Positions 44,730 to 52,466 of a stretch of 60,159 bases of DNA are shown in pieces (the first letter of the stretch is position 1; every line of letters starts with the position of its first letter). A model generated the notes under the pieces. The model was given only the letters and a program-made list of their open reading frames with translations. It was not told the DNA's origin and made no database searches. The stretch is from contig JAGWLR010000005.1 in assembly GCA_028864885.1 (NCBI GenBank), forward strand, positions 1-60,159. Direction: 5' to 3'. This DNA comes from Burkholderiales bacterium. Its GTDB lineage: Bacteria; Pseudomonadota; Gammaproteobacteria; Burkholderiales; Burkholderiaceae_C. The translations under genes and the position numbers were made by a program.

Positions 44730-45158
44730 ATGCTGGTCCGATTGCTTTATGCCAGCCGCGCCAAAGCGCCATTGACGCAGGACATCATCGATCAGATCCT
44801 GGTCGTGTCGAGAAAAGAAAATCCCGCTCGAGGCATCACGGGCTTGCTTTGTCACAGCGGCGAAATCTTCATGCAGGTTCTGGAAGGGGGCCGTGAGTCG
44901 GTCAGCCAGCTCTACACCAAGATTGCCTCTGACCCGCGCCATCAAGACGTGATCTTGCTGACGTTCGAAGAAATCACTGAGCGACGCTTTGCGGGGTGGA
45001 CCATGGGCCAGGTCAATCTCAGTCGAGTGAACCCGTCGATCCTGCTGAAGTATTCGGAAAAGCCGGTGCTCGACCCCTACGCTGTATCGGGTCAGGTGTC
45101 GATGGCGATGCTCGATGAATTGATTGCGACGGCGTCGATCTGCAGTCGAGCCAGCTGA
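44730..45158 (+). CDS. BLUF-domain blue-light photoreceptor
   Basis: The 142-aa stand-alone BLUF protein binds FAD. The key residues are present: the flavin-contacting Tyr7 (LVRLLYASRA), the Asn/Gly turn (KENPARGITGLLCHSG), the switching Gln in IFMQVLEGGRE, and the C-terminal Trp/Met strand FAGWTMGQVNL. About 45 residues of C-terminal cap follow, with no output domain. Short BLUF proteins act by protein-protein contact. It is only 3 bp after folE, so co-translation is likely, but I know of no established biochemical link, since FAD comes from GTP cyclohydrolase II, not I. Confidence 0.92.
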   Translation: MLVRLLYASRAKAPLTQDIIDQILVVSRKENPARGITGLLCHSGEIFMQVLEGGRESVSQLYTKIASDPRHQDVILLTFEEITERRFAGWTMGQVNLSRVNPSILLKYSEKPVLDPYAVSGQVSMAMLDELIATASICSRAS

Positions 45159-45189
45159 TCGGACGGGCCAACTCGGCGATACTTCGGGG

Positions 45190-46050
45190 ATGAGTGATTC
45201 TCCGTTCCCCCTGATCGATGTCCTGGGCCAACCGGCCCTGAAAATCCAGTCGCCGTGCGGTGCCCAAGCCACTGTGTCGCTGCACGGTGCACACATTGCT
45301 TCGTGGCAGCCCGCTGGCGCCGACGAGCAACTGTATCTTTCCCCCCGAGCCGTAGCTGGTTCTGGTCAAGCGATTCGCGGTGGGATCCCAGTCATCTTTC
45401 CGCAGTTTGAACAACGTGGCCCGGATGTCAGCCTGCCTCGTCATGGTCTGGCTCGGACCCGTTTGTGGCAACTCACAGAGGCGAAACAAGGCACCGATCA
45501 TGCGCAAGCCACCTTGCGCTTGAGCGATGACGACAGCACGCGAGCCTGGTGGCCACACAGTTTTGAGCTGGAGCTCACGCTGTCGATCAGTGGGCCCCGC
45601 CTGGATGTGGAACTGTATGCCCACAACACAGGCACCAGCACCTGGCCATTCTCAGCGGCCCTGCACACCTATCTGGCAGTCAGTGATCTGTCACTGGTTC
45701 GTTTGCAGGGGCTGGATGGCTGCCGCTATATCGACAGCGTCCTGGGTGGCGAGGCCATTGAAGATCATCCAGAAAAGCGCTTTCATAGCGAAATCGACCG
45801 CATCTATACCCGGGTGCGCGATCTGTTGTTGCGCGACGGGCCGCGCCGTTTGCTGATCGAAAGCGAGAACATGCCCGATGCCGTCATCTGGAATCCGGGG
45901 CCGGACAAATGTGCCGCTCTCAAGGACATGCCTGCGGATGACTGGCAGCACATGCTGTGCATTGAAGCTGCGCGGATCATGGATCCGGTCACGCTCGGTC
46001 CCGATGAGGACTGGACCGGCCGCCAGACGCTCATCTTGCAAGCAGCCTGA
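45190..46050 (+). CDS. D-hexose-6-phosphate mutarotase (YeaD-type aldose-1-epimerase family)
   Basis: The 286-aa beta-sandwich protein interconverts anomers of glucose-6-phosphate or similar sugars. Family features are LHGAHIASWQPAGADEQLYL near residue 30, GGIPVIFPQFEQRGPDVSLP, LPRHGLARTRLWQLTE (with His), LHTYLAVSDLSLVRL (catalytic His) and NPGPDKCAALKDMPADDWQH with a late Glu (CIEAAR). The open frame begins at 45124, inside the BLUF gene, but ATG 45190 starts the conserved fold. It converges with the SCO gene (9-bp gap). Confidence 0.9.
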   Translation: MSDSPFPLIDVLGQPALKIQSPCGAQATVSLHGAHIASWQPAGADEQLYLSPRAVAGSGQAIRGGIPVIFPQFEQRGPDVSLPRHGLARTRLWQLTEAKQGTDHAQATLRLSDDDSTRAWWPHSFELELTLSISGPRLDVELYAHNTGTSTWPFSAALHTYLAVSDLSLVRLQGLDGCRYIDSVLGGEAIEDHPEKRFHSEIDRIYTRVRDLLLRDGPRRLLIESENMPDAVIWNPGPDKCAALKDMPADDWQHMLCIEAARIMDPVTLGPDEDWTGRQTLILQAA

Positions 46051-46059
46051 TCGCGGCCC

Positions 46060-46701
46060 TCAGTGGCCGGCCAGCAGCAACTTCAGGTCGGCCGCCAACT
46101 GATCCACGCCCATGCCATAGCGCGCAAATAAGCGAACGTGCCCTTGGGGGTCAAACACAAACGCACCGGCGGTGTGATCGATGGTGTAGCTACCGTCCTG
46201 GCCAGGCACCTGCTGGTAAAACACTTTGAACTCTTTGGCAGCCGCAGCCGTTTCTTCGGCTGTGCCGTGCAGACCCACAAAGGACGGATCCATGCTGGCC
46301 AAGTAGGCCTTCAGCACGGCAGGTGTGTCACGCGCCGGGTCCACCGTGACGAAGACGCCTTGAACGCGCTCGCCATCTTTGCCCAGCTTCTTGCGAGCGG
46401 CGGCAAGATCAGCCATCGTCGTGGGACACACATCCGGGCACTGGGTGTAGCCGAAGAAGAGAAACACCACCTTGCCCTTGAAATCATCCAGGGTACGAGG
46501 ATGTCCATCGACATCTTTCATGGCCAGATGACTGGCATAGTCGGCACCGGTGATGTCGACCGAATTGAAACGCACTTCTGTGCTGGCTGACGCAGCGCTG
46601 GCAGCCGTGCCTTGAGGTGAATTGGGTTTGCAGGCGGACAGGGTCAGCGCCATCAGGCCAGAAAGGATCCCAACCGCGAGCGTACGTTTCAACATGGGCA
46701 T
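46060..46701 (-). CDS. SCO1/SenC family copper chaperone
   Basis: The 213-aa lipoprotein (lipobox LTLSAC, Cys at ~24) delivers copper to the CuA centre of cytochrome oxidase subunit II. The copper motif is YTQCPDVCPTTM (CxxxC), and the partner histidine is in IDHTAGAFVFDP. It is the last gene of the ctaA-ctaB-SCO group; its start codon overlaps the ctaB stop as TGATG, so translation is coupled. Confidence 0.94.
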   Translation of the reverse strand: MPMLKRTLAVGILSGLMALTLSACKPNSPQGTAASAASASTEVRFNSVDITGADYASHLAMKDVDGHPRTLDDFKGKVVFLFFGYTQCPDVCPTTMADLAAARKKLGKDGERVQGVFVTVDPARDTPAVLKAYLASMDPSFVGLHGTAEETAAAAKEFKVFYQQVPGQDGSYTIDHTAGAFVFDPQGHVRLFARYGMGVDQLAADLKLLLAGH

Positions 46702-47624
46702 CAGAGGGTGTAGTAGTGGTCGATCAGCAAGGCAGCAAACAGCAGCATCAAATAGATGATCGAGAATTTGAAGGTCTTACGCGCCAGTTCATCGCTGTAA
46801 GACCGCCACAGTCGGAAGGCATAGACCACGAACAGCCCCCCAAGTACCGAAGCAGAGAGCAGGTAAATCATGCCGCTCATGCCATAAATGAAGGGCAGAA
46901 ACGTGGCGGCCATCAGGATGATGGTGTAGAGCAGCACGTGCAGACGGGTGAACTCGTTGCCATGGGTCACGGGCAGCATGGGCAAACCGGCTCTGGCGTA
47001 GTCTTCAACGCGATACATCGCCAAAGCCCAGAAATGGGGCGGTGTCCACAGAAAAATGATCAGGCACAGCATCAAGGCCTCGGGGTCAACCGACCCCGTC
47101 ATGGAAGCCCAACCCAACACCGGCGGCATGGCCCCGGATGCCCCCCCGATGACGATGTTTTGCGGCGTCAACGGTTTCAAAACGACTGTGTAGACAATGG
47201 CGTAGCCGACGAAGGTGGCCAGAGTCAGCCACATGGTCAAGGCATTGATCCAGACTGCCAGAATGACCATGCCCAGCGCGCACAGGGCTGCGCTGAAGAG
47301 CAAGGTCTGCTTTTGGGTCAATTCGCCCCGAGCGGTCGGGCGCCACGCCGTGCGCTTCATCTTCGCGTCGATGTGCTGCTCAACCAGGCAATTGAAGGCG
47401 GCAGCGGCGCCAGCCACCAACCAGATGCCAACACAAGCGATCAGGGCTTTGCTGACGTCAGCCCAAGAGGGAATGCCAGGCACAGCCAAGGCCATCCCGA
47501 TCAGGGCGCAGAAAACGATCAACTGAACCACGCGAGGCTTGGTCAGAACGTAAAACTGCTGGAAACGGGACGGTAGTGCGGTAGAGGTCGACACAGGAGA
47601 AGCTACGGTTTCAGACATGGGCAT
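46701..47624 (-). CDS. ctaB: Protoheme IX farnesyltransferase
   Basis: This 307-aa UbiA-superfamily membrane enzyme makes heme O from heme B. The motifs are [20 protein letters not shown], the Mg/diphosphate site [20 protein letters not shown] (N-D-x-x-D-type, with D and R/T), [18 protein letters not shown] and [20 protein letters not shown]. About nine membrane helices are likely. It follows ctaA and overlaps SCO. Also called cyoE or cox10. Confidence 0.96.
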   Translation of the reverse strand: MPMSETVASPVSTSTALPSRFQQFYVLTKPRVVQLIVFCALIGMALAVPGIPSWADVSKALIACVGIWLVAGAAAAFNCLVEQHIDAKMKRTAWRPTARGELTQKQTLLFSAALCALGMVILAVWINALTMWLTLATFVGYAIVYTVVLKPLTPQNIVIGGASGAMPPVLGWASMTGSVDPEALMLCLIIFLWTPPHFWALAMYRVEDYARAGLPMLPVTHGNEFTRLHVLLYTIILMAATFLPFIYGMSGMIYLLSASVLGGLFVVYAFRLWRSYSDELARKTFKFSIIYLMLLFAALLIDHYYTL

Positions 47625-47669
47625 TCCCTGCGGGATCTCATCGTCATCAAGGTCTTGGGCGTCGGCATT

Positions 47670-48827
47670 TTAAGGCTTTACGCCCAAATGAGGGGGAAAG
47701 TGCCCCTGCCGCCGAGGCAGGATCAGCAAAAGTACCAGCCGCCAGACCATCAAGGCCGCGCCCAGGGTGTGCCCCAGGGCAGATACCAAAGGCCAGTCCA
47801 GAACCACATTGCTCAAGCCAGTGGCCAATTGCCACACCACCAGGCCCCACAGCCATCGGCGATCCGAACGGGTCCACACCTCACGCCGCAGTGCCCAGGC
47901 CAAGCCCCCCAGTGAAGCCAGCGCCACACCGGCCCACAGTCGGTGCACCATGTGAATGGCCGTCAGGGCTGGCAGGGTGATCCATCCTCCCTGCCCATCT
48001 GCACCGAGAGGACGCCACAAAGTGAATGCCGTTGAAAAATCCATGTCCGGCCACCACTGGTTTTGACAGGTGGGAAACTCGGTGCAGGCCAGCACCGCGT
48101 AGTTGGTGCTGACCCATGCGCCCGCGGCCATCTGCAACACACAGACGATCAACACCAAGGCGACCAGGGCCCTCAGGGAAGACTTTCGCCAAGCCTCCCA
48201 GGCCTGGGGCGAAGCACGCCAGTCATCCAGGGCGCGCGCCTGAGCGGTCAGCAGCCCCACCCCCAGCATGGCGCCCAATAGGTGAATCGAAACGATCAGG
48301 GGCTGCAACTTCATTGTCACGGTCAAGGCCCCGAAGGCACCTTGGGCGCACACCCAGATGAACGTAGCCGTGGCCCACCATGGCGACAGCCCCCCAGCCT
48401 GACGCCGCATCCGCCAGGCCAAAACCATGAGCGTCGTGATCAGGGCGCCGACCGTCGTGGCCAGGTAGCGGTGCACCATCTCGATCCAGGCTTTGCTGTG
48501 ACTGACGGGCCCTGTGGGGCGCAACAGTTCAGCGGCGGAGATCGAGGCGTGGGCCCCCACTGGACTGGTATGGCCGTAGCAACCCGGCCAGTCGGGGCAT
48601 CCCAGTCCTGAATCGGTCAGGCGGGTGAAAGCGCCAAACACCACCAGATCCAAGGTCAAAAACAAGGTGGCCACCGTCAATGCCCGCTGCCAGGCTGGCC
48701 ATCCGCGCAAACCTGCACGTCGGGATTGCCACACCACCAGAGACACTGGCACCACGGCCAATCCCAAACCGAGCACGGCCACGTCGAGAGCTGGCCCCAG
48801 GTCGATCAAATCCAAGGGAGAAGTCAT
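47670..48827 (-). CDS. ctaA: Heme A synthase (COX15/CtaA)
   Basis: The 385-aa membrane enzyme oxidises heme O to heme A. It has about eight helices, with conserved histidines in TRLTDSGLGCPDWPGCYGH, MVHRYLATTVGALITTLM, VSIHLLGAMLGVGLLT and HMVHRLWAGVALASLGGL. The cysteine pair region CPDWPGC is present, and a second is CTEFPTC. ATG 48827 (MTSPLDLIDLGPALD) is preferred to 48854. The upstream thioredoxin-like gene ends 5 bp before this start. Confidence 0.94.
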   Translation of the reverse strand: MTSPLDLIDLGPALDVAVLGLGLAVVPVSLVVWQSRRAGLRGWPAWQRALTVATLFLTLDLVVFGAFTRLTDSGLGCPDWPGCYGHTSPVGAHASISAAELLRPTGPVSHSKAWIEMVHRYLATTVGALITTLMVLAWRMRRQAGGLSPWWATATFIWVCAQGAFGALTVTMKLQPLIVSIHLLGAMLGVGLLTAQARALDDWRASPQAWEAWRKSSLRALVALVLIVCVLQMAAGAWVSTNYAVLACTEFPTCQNQWWPDMDFSTAFTLWRPLGADGQGGWITLPALTAIHMVHRLWAGVALASLGGLAWALRREVWTRSDRRWLWGLVVWQLATGLSNVVLDWPLVSALGHTLGAALMVWRLVLLLILPRRQGHFPPHLGVKP

Positions 48828-48832
48828 GGTGA

Positions 48833-49534
48833 TCAACGGCCCGGCTCGTCCCAAGACTCATTGGCTTTCATCAAGCGAGTCAGGTCTTTTTTGATCTGAC
48901 TGGGGTCCTCATGAGCGGGAAAGCGCATCATCCAATCGCCCCGCGGATCAACCAAATACAAATGATCGGCCAGCGCATGGCCAGCTTCAGGCTTGAGCCA
49001 TTGCTGCAGCGCGCTTTCAGACACCCGCAGAACCCACGCCTGGGACAAGGCTGGCAACAGGGCCTCCCGAACGGGATTGGATCCCGTCACGAACCACACG
49101 CGATCCAGGCGATCTTTGTCTTTGCCAAGTATCTCGCGCAACTGCCGCTGCTCGTACAGATGCTGCTCGCAAGCGTGATCGCAAGCGCCATCTGCCACGG
49201 TCACCAGCAACCACTGCCCCTTCAGGCTGGAGGGCAGCACGGCCTGCCCACGCAGATCTTGCAGTGACCAGGCCCGATCAGGCGGCATGCTCACGGTCGG
49301 TTGGATCAGAGTGCCGTAGTTGACCCGCCCCTCAGGCCGAATCACGTAGTAGGTGAGGTAAGACGCGACAACCGGTGCGGCACAGATGAGCCAGACCAGC
49401 AACATCTTCATGCGCCCCATTCGGGTCCGCTGGACGTCTGGCTCGACCGGCGTGGGCAAGTCATGCACGCTGAGTTGAACGACTGAATCGGGTTCAGTCT
49501 GCTCGATGGGGGCGGAGTAATTGGAACCAGACAT
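48833..49534 (-). CDS. Membrane-anchored thioredoxin-like protein in the oxidase assembly operon
   Basis: The 233-aa protein has one helix (KMLLVWLICAAPVVASYLTY, ~43-62) and an extracytoplasmic domain with the order of a SCO/thioredoxin fold. WSLQDLRGQAVLPSSLKGQW leads to LVTVADGACDHACEQHLYEQ, which contains CxxxC like the SCO copper site. The conserved His of SCO may match HALADHLYLVDPRGDW. It sits between SURF1 and ctaA in many Burkholderiales, with no assigned role. A copper- or thiol-handling job in oxidase assembly is inference. Its start overlaps SURF1 by 41 bp; ATG 49420 is a shorter alternative. Confidence 0.78.
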   Translation of the reverse strand: MSGSNYSAPIEQTEPDSVVQLSVHDLPTPVEPDVQRTRMGRMKMLLVWLICAAPVVASYLTYYVIRPEGRVNYGTLIQPTVSMPPDRAWSLQDLRGQAVLPSSLKGQWLLVTVADGACDHACEQHLYEQRQLREILGKDKDRLDRVWFVTGSNPVREALLPALSQAWVLRVSESALQQWLKPEAGHALADHLYLVDPRGDWMMRFPAHEDPSQIKKDLTRLMKANESWDEPGR

Positions 49535-50252
49535 ACAGTCCTGTGATGATCAAGGCCATTGCAAACCACTGCAAGGCGTAAGCACGATGCATGTTGACGC
49601 CGGTATCAGGAGCCGGCCAGTGTCGCTTCAAATCTTCGCTGGGCGAGCCCGGGTCGTCTTGTTGCAACACGGCACCGGGCGCGACGGCCACGCCCAGCCA
49701 TTGGCTCCATGCCTGATGAGGCATATTCTGTCGCAACAATGGCCCCGGCTGCTGCGGCGCCACATCGGGCTCGCGGCCCAAAGCATAGGCCTGGGATAGA
49801 TCTTGAGCGATCAAACCCTTGACTAGCACCCGACCGCCAGCAGTGTGCACCGGAAACAGCCGTTGCCGATCCGTTGCGTCGCGCGGAACCCAGCCGCGCT
49901 GTACCAACACCGTCGCCGGACCACAAACGGGAGATGGATCCAGTTGCAGCGGCGTGACTACATAGAAACCGGCTTGACCGTCCATCATTCGATTGTCAAG
50001 ATAGACCATCCTGGAAGCTATCCAATGCCCGGTTAGCTGGGCCGGTCGGTGCTCTGGCAAAGCTTGCGAGCCCATTGCGCAGGGCCAATCTGGGTTGAGC
50101 AGGGGCCGATCATGCTGTCGCTGTTCGATGAGACGCGCGAGCGCAATCTTGCCGTCTGCCCGGCGTAACTGCCAAAAACCCAACGAGGTCGTCAGGCTGA
50201 CTGATGCCAATGCGGCCAGCAAAATCCAGACACGCCGCGCACTAACAGACAT
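49494..50252 (-). CDS. SURF1-family cytochrome oxidase assembly protein
   Basis: The 252-aa protein has the SURF1 plan: an N-terminal helix (VWILLAALASVSLTTSLGFW, then the conserved QLRRADGK), a periplasmic domain, and a C-terminal helix (QWFAMALIITGLYVWFQLLR). Typical text is TVLVQRGWVPRDATDR and HRAYALQWF. It aids heme A delivery to subunit I. ATG 50252 is preferred to 50282 because the latter runs into the divergent DUF2909 gene. Confidence 0.92.
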   Translation of the reverse strand: MSVSARRVWILLAALASVSLTTSLGFWQLRRADGKIALARLIEQRQHDRPLLNPDWPCAMGSQALPEHRPAQLTGHWIASRMVYLDNRMMDGQAGFYVVTPLQLDPSPVCGPATVLVQRGWVPRDATDRQRLFPVHTAGGRVLVKGLIAQDLSQAYALGREPDVAPQQPGPLLRQNMPHQAWSQWLGVAVAPGAVLQQDDPGSPSEDLKRHWPAPDTGVNMHRAYALQWFAMALIITGLYVWFQLLRPHRAD

Positions 50253-50263
50253 AATCACACACC

Positions 50264-50485
50264 ATGAAAATCGTGATGGCATTGGCCCTGGCGGCCATTA
50301 TCGGGGCCCTCGTTCTGGCGGGCAAAGCCATGCTGCAAGATGGCCGAGATGGCGCGCAAAAAACCAATCGCATGGCCAGAGCGCTGGCCTGGCGAGTCGG
50401 GTTGTCCATCGCTTTGTTCCTCTTTGTGCTCATCAGCTACAAGCTTGGATGGATTCACCCTACCGGGGTTCCCTTGGGGCAGTAG
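50264..50485 (+). CDS. Twin-transmembrane protein of the DUF2909 family
   Basis: The 73-aa protein has two helices (MALALAAIIGALVLAGKAM; VGLSIALFLFVLISYKLGW) joined by a short basic loop (QDGRDGAQKTNRMAR). This is the DUF2909 pattern often seen beside cytochrome oxidase genes; function unknown. Its ATG is only 11 bp from the SURF1 start on the other strand, so promoters must overlap coding sequence. A GTG-ATG at 50273-50278 could be an alternative start. Confidence 0.85.
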   Translation: MKIVMALALAAIIGALVLAGKAMLQDGRDGAQKTNRMARALAWRVGLSIALFLFVLISYKLGWIHPTGVPLGQ

Positions 50486-50496
50486 CCCACAAAGAC

Positions 50497-50518
50497 AAGG
50501 GCGCCTTGGAGCGCCCTT
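50497..50518. terminator. Bidirectional terminator between DUF2909 gene and ctaE
   Basis: A perfect 8-bp inverted repeat (AAGGGCGC / GCGCCCTT) with a 6-nt loop stands between two convergent genes. On the minus strand it is followed by a T-rich stretch (TTGTCTTTG), so it best fits an intrinsic terminator of the ctaC-ctaE operon. Confidence 0.65.
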
Positions 50519-50546
50519 GAGGAAAGCAAGTTCATTCGACCGGGGG

Positions 50547-51431
50547 TCAGGTCCAGTACACCACCAGATAGAGCCCCAGCCAGACCACATCCACAAAGTG
50601 CCAATACCAGGCAGCCCCTTCAAAGCCAAAGTGCTTTTGAGGCGTGAAGTGCCCTTTCATCAGCCGCAGGGTGATGAACAGCAGCATCAACATGCCCACG
50701 AACACGTGCAAGCCGTGGAAGCCGGTCAGCATGAAGAAGGTGGAACCATAGATGCCCGACGACAGCTTCAAGTTGAAGTGGTGATAGGCCTCGAAGTATT
50801 CGAACCCTTGCAAACCCAGGAAGGTGGCGCCCAACAGCACCGTCACCCACATGAAAGCGATGCACTTGCCGCGCAGGTTGTCTCGCAAGGCATGGTGGGC
50901 AATCGTCAAGGTCAGACCCGATGTCAACAACAAGGCGGTGTTGATCGTGGGAATGGGCCAAGGGCCCATGGTGCGGAAGGGCTCGATTGTGCCTGCCGGC
51001 GAAGCTGTAACGCCAGCCATTTCAGAGGGCCAGACGGCCTTGAAGTCAGGCCACAACAAGGCGTTGTCCATGCTACCCAGGTTGGGCACCGAATGCAGAC
51101 GCGCCCAGTACAGGGCCCCGAAGAAGGAGCCGAAGAACATCACCTCGGAGAAGATGAACCAGGCCATGCTCCAACGGAACGACACATCGATGCGATCGCT
51201 GTATTGGCCGGATTCACTTTCGGAAATGGCTTGGGAAAACCATTGCTTCAAGACGGTGAGCCACCACACCAGCCCCAGAGCAACTGAATAGGGGGCCCAC
51301 TGGACACCATTGACCCACTGGCCTGCCCCCAAAACCACAAAAAACAACCCCACGGCCGCCATCATGGGATGCCTGGATGGCCCGGGCACAAAGTAATAAG
51401 GGGCTTGCCCCTTGGGAACCGATGCCGACAT
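50547..51431 (-). CDS. ctaE: Cytochrome c oxidase subunit III
   Basis: The 294-aa membrane protein has about seven helices and family motifs YFVPGPSRHPMMAAVGLFFV, FRWSMAWFIFSEVMFFGSFF, TINTALLLTSGLTLTIAHHA and MLTGFHGLHVFVGMLMLLFI. WYWHFVDVVWLGLYLVVYWT ends the protein. It belongs to the aa3-type complex encoded by ctaC and ctaD upstream. It is the last gene of the operon, followed by a good terminator. Confidence 0.96.
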   Translation of the reverse strand: MSASVPKGQAPYYFVPGPSRHPMMAAVGLFFVVLGAGQWVNGVQWAPYSVALGLVWWLTVLKQWFSQAISESESGQYSDRIDVSFRWSMAWFIFSEVMFFGSFFGALYWARLHSVPNLGSMDNALLWPDFKAVWPSEMAGVTASPAGTIEPFRTMGPWPIPTINTALLLTSGLTLTIAHHALRDNLRGKCIAFMWVTVLLGATFLGLQGFEYFEAYHHFNLKLSSGIYGSTFFMLTGFHGLHVFVGMLMLLFITLRLMKGHFTPQKHFGFEGAAWYWHFVDVVWLGLYLVVYWT

Positions 51432-51458
51432 GTGTAGTGCTCCTCGTTACACCGACCT

Positions 51459-51695
51459 TTAACGGGCCACGCCACTGCTGATCACCCACTGGATCAACAG
51501 GATCAGGCCACCCACAAACAAAATTGCTGCGATCACCCCGGCAATGATCACGTGGACCGGGTTGATCTTCGACACATCATCCGCGTAATCGGATGATTTG
51601 CGGACCCCGAAGAAGGACCAAAACACCGCCTTCATGGTCTGCATGAAAGAACCTTTGCGTCTGACCGCGTCTTTCAGGTCTGACGCCATCATCAT
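51459..51695 (-). CDS. DUF2970 single-pass membrane protein
   Basis: The 78-aa protein has a cytoplasmic N-terminus with the family text TMKAVFWSFFGVRKSSDYAD and one helix (VHVIIAGVIAAILFVGGLIL). DUF2970 proteins lie in the oxidase operons of betaproteobacteria, with no assigned role. Its first codon overlaps the ctaG stop by 4 bp (ATGA). Two further Met codons at the start make the exact start uncertain by 1-2 codons. Confidence 0.88.
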   Translation of the reverse strand: MMMASDLKDAVRRKGSFMQTMKAVFWSFFGVRKSSDYADDVSKINPVHVIIAGVIAAILFVGGLILLIQWVISSGVAR

Positions 51696-52300
51696 CCCCC
51701 CGCCGGGCTTGGCATGCGCCCACCTACTTCAAAGAAGGTGTAGGACAAGGTGATCGTCTGAACATCCTTCGGCAATTTGGGATCGACCACGAAAGTCACA
51801 GGCCAACGCTTCGACTCACCCGGCTTGAGCGTGTGCTCGCTGAAGCAAAAGCACTCCAGCTTCTTGAAATAGGGCGACGCCTGCTTCGGTGCATAACTGG
51901 GAATGGCCTGGGCCACCATCGTCCGGTTCTGCACGTTCTTGAATTCGTACATCACCGTGGTGATTTGTCCGGGATGAATATCGACGTAATGCCGCTCAGG
52001 CTTGAACTCCCAGGGGCCATGGGCATTGGCATCAAATTCGACCGTGATCGTTCGCGTGGTGTCGACCTGTGTGTTGATCTTGCTGCTGGCCAGTACCCCA
52101 GGCGTGTCTTGTTCGCTCAGCGACAGCACATTGATGCCTAATGCCGTGCAGATGTGCTTGTACATAGGCACCATCGCGTAGCCAAAACCAAACATCAAGC
52201 CGACCACCACCACCAATTTACCCACCATGCTGAAATTGGCACGACGCAAGCGCTGACTGAACAACAGGTGCTTGCTGGTGGCTTGCAGGGGTGAATTCAT
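51692..52300 (-). CDS. ctaG: CtaG/Cox11 copper-insertion protein
   Basis: The 202-aa protein inserts copper into the CuB site of subunit I. It has one N-terminal helix (MVGKLVVVVGLMFGFGYAMV) followed by the family's YKHICTALGINVLS segment. A beta-rich periplasmic domain contains TMVAQAIPSYAPKQASPYFK, then the copper motif KLECFCFSEHTLKPGES (CxC) and MPVVFxxD-like text (WPVTFVVDPKLP). It is followed by the DUF2970 gene and preceded by the 42-aa gene (19-bp gap). Confidence 0.95.
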   Translation of the reverse strand: MNSPLQATSKHLLFSQRLRRANFSMVGKLVVVVGLMFGFGYAMVPMYKHICTALGINVLSLSEQDTPGVLASSKINTQVDTTRTITVEFDANAHGPWEFKPERHYVDIHPGQITTVMYEFKNVQNRTMVAQAIPSYAPKQASPYFKKLECFCFSEHTLKPGESKRWPVTFVVDPKLPKDVQTITLSYTFFEVGGRMPSPAGG

Positions 52301-52319
52301 GGTTGGTAGGCCGTTGGCT

Positions 52320-52448
52320 TCAATGGTGCGGAAACCATGCCATCTTGACCAAAAAGCCCAAGAAAAAAACCGCCGCTACCGAGGCCAGAATCAAGGCCAA
52401 GCGCTGATTCTTGGCCTTGAGATCAGCCTGACGATCTACTTCAGACAT
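52320..52448 (-). CDS. Cytochrome oxidase small assembly protein (42 aa)
   Basis: I read this short frame directly: ATG 52448 to TGA 52320. It encodes 42 residues that begin MSEVDRQADLKAKNQRLALI, followed by LASVAAVFFLGFLVKMAWFP and HH. It has a charged N-terminus and one membrane helix. Proteins of this size and shape lie between ctaD and ctaG in Burkholderiales and are called cytochrome oxidase small assembly proteins. It fills the 167-bp gap between ctaD and ctaG. The function is not shown by the sequence. Confidence 0.85.
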   Translation of the reverse strand: MSEVDRQADLKAKNQRLALILASVAAVFFLGFLVKMAWFPHH

Positions 52449-52466
52449 GCTTCAGCCCCTCAAGAT

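Noticed and set aside
46054-46069. CGGCC/GGCCG hairpin between the mutarotase and SCO genes
   Set aside because: A 5-bp GC stem in a GC-rich genome is expected by chance and no T-run follows.
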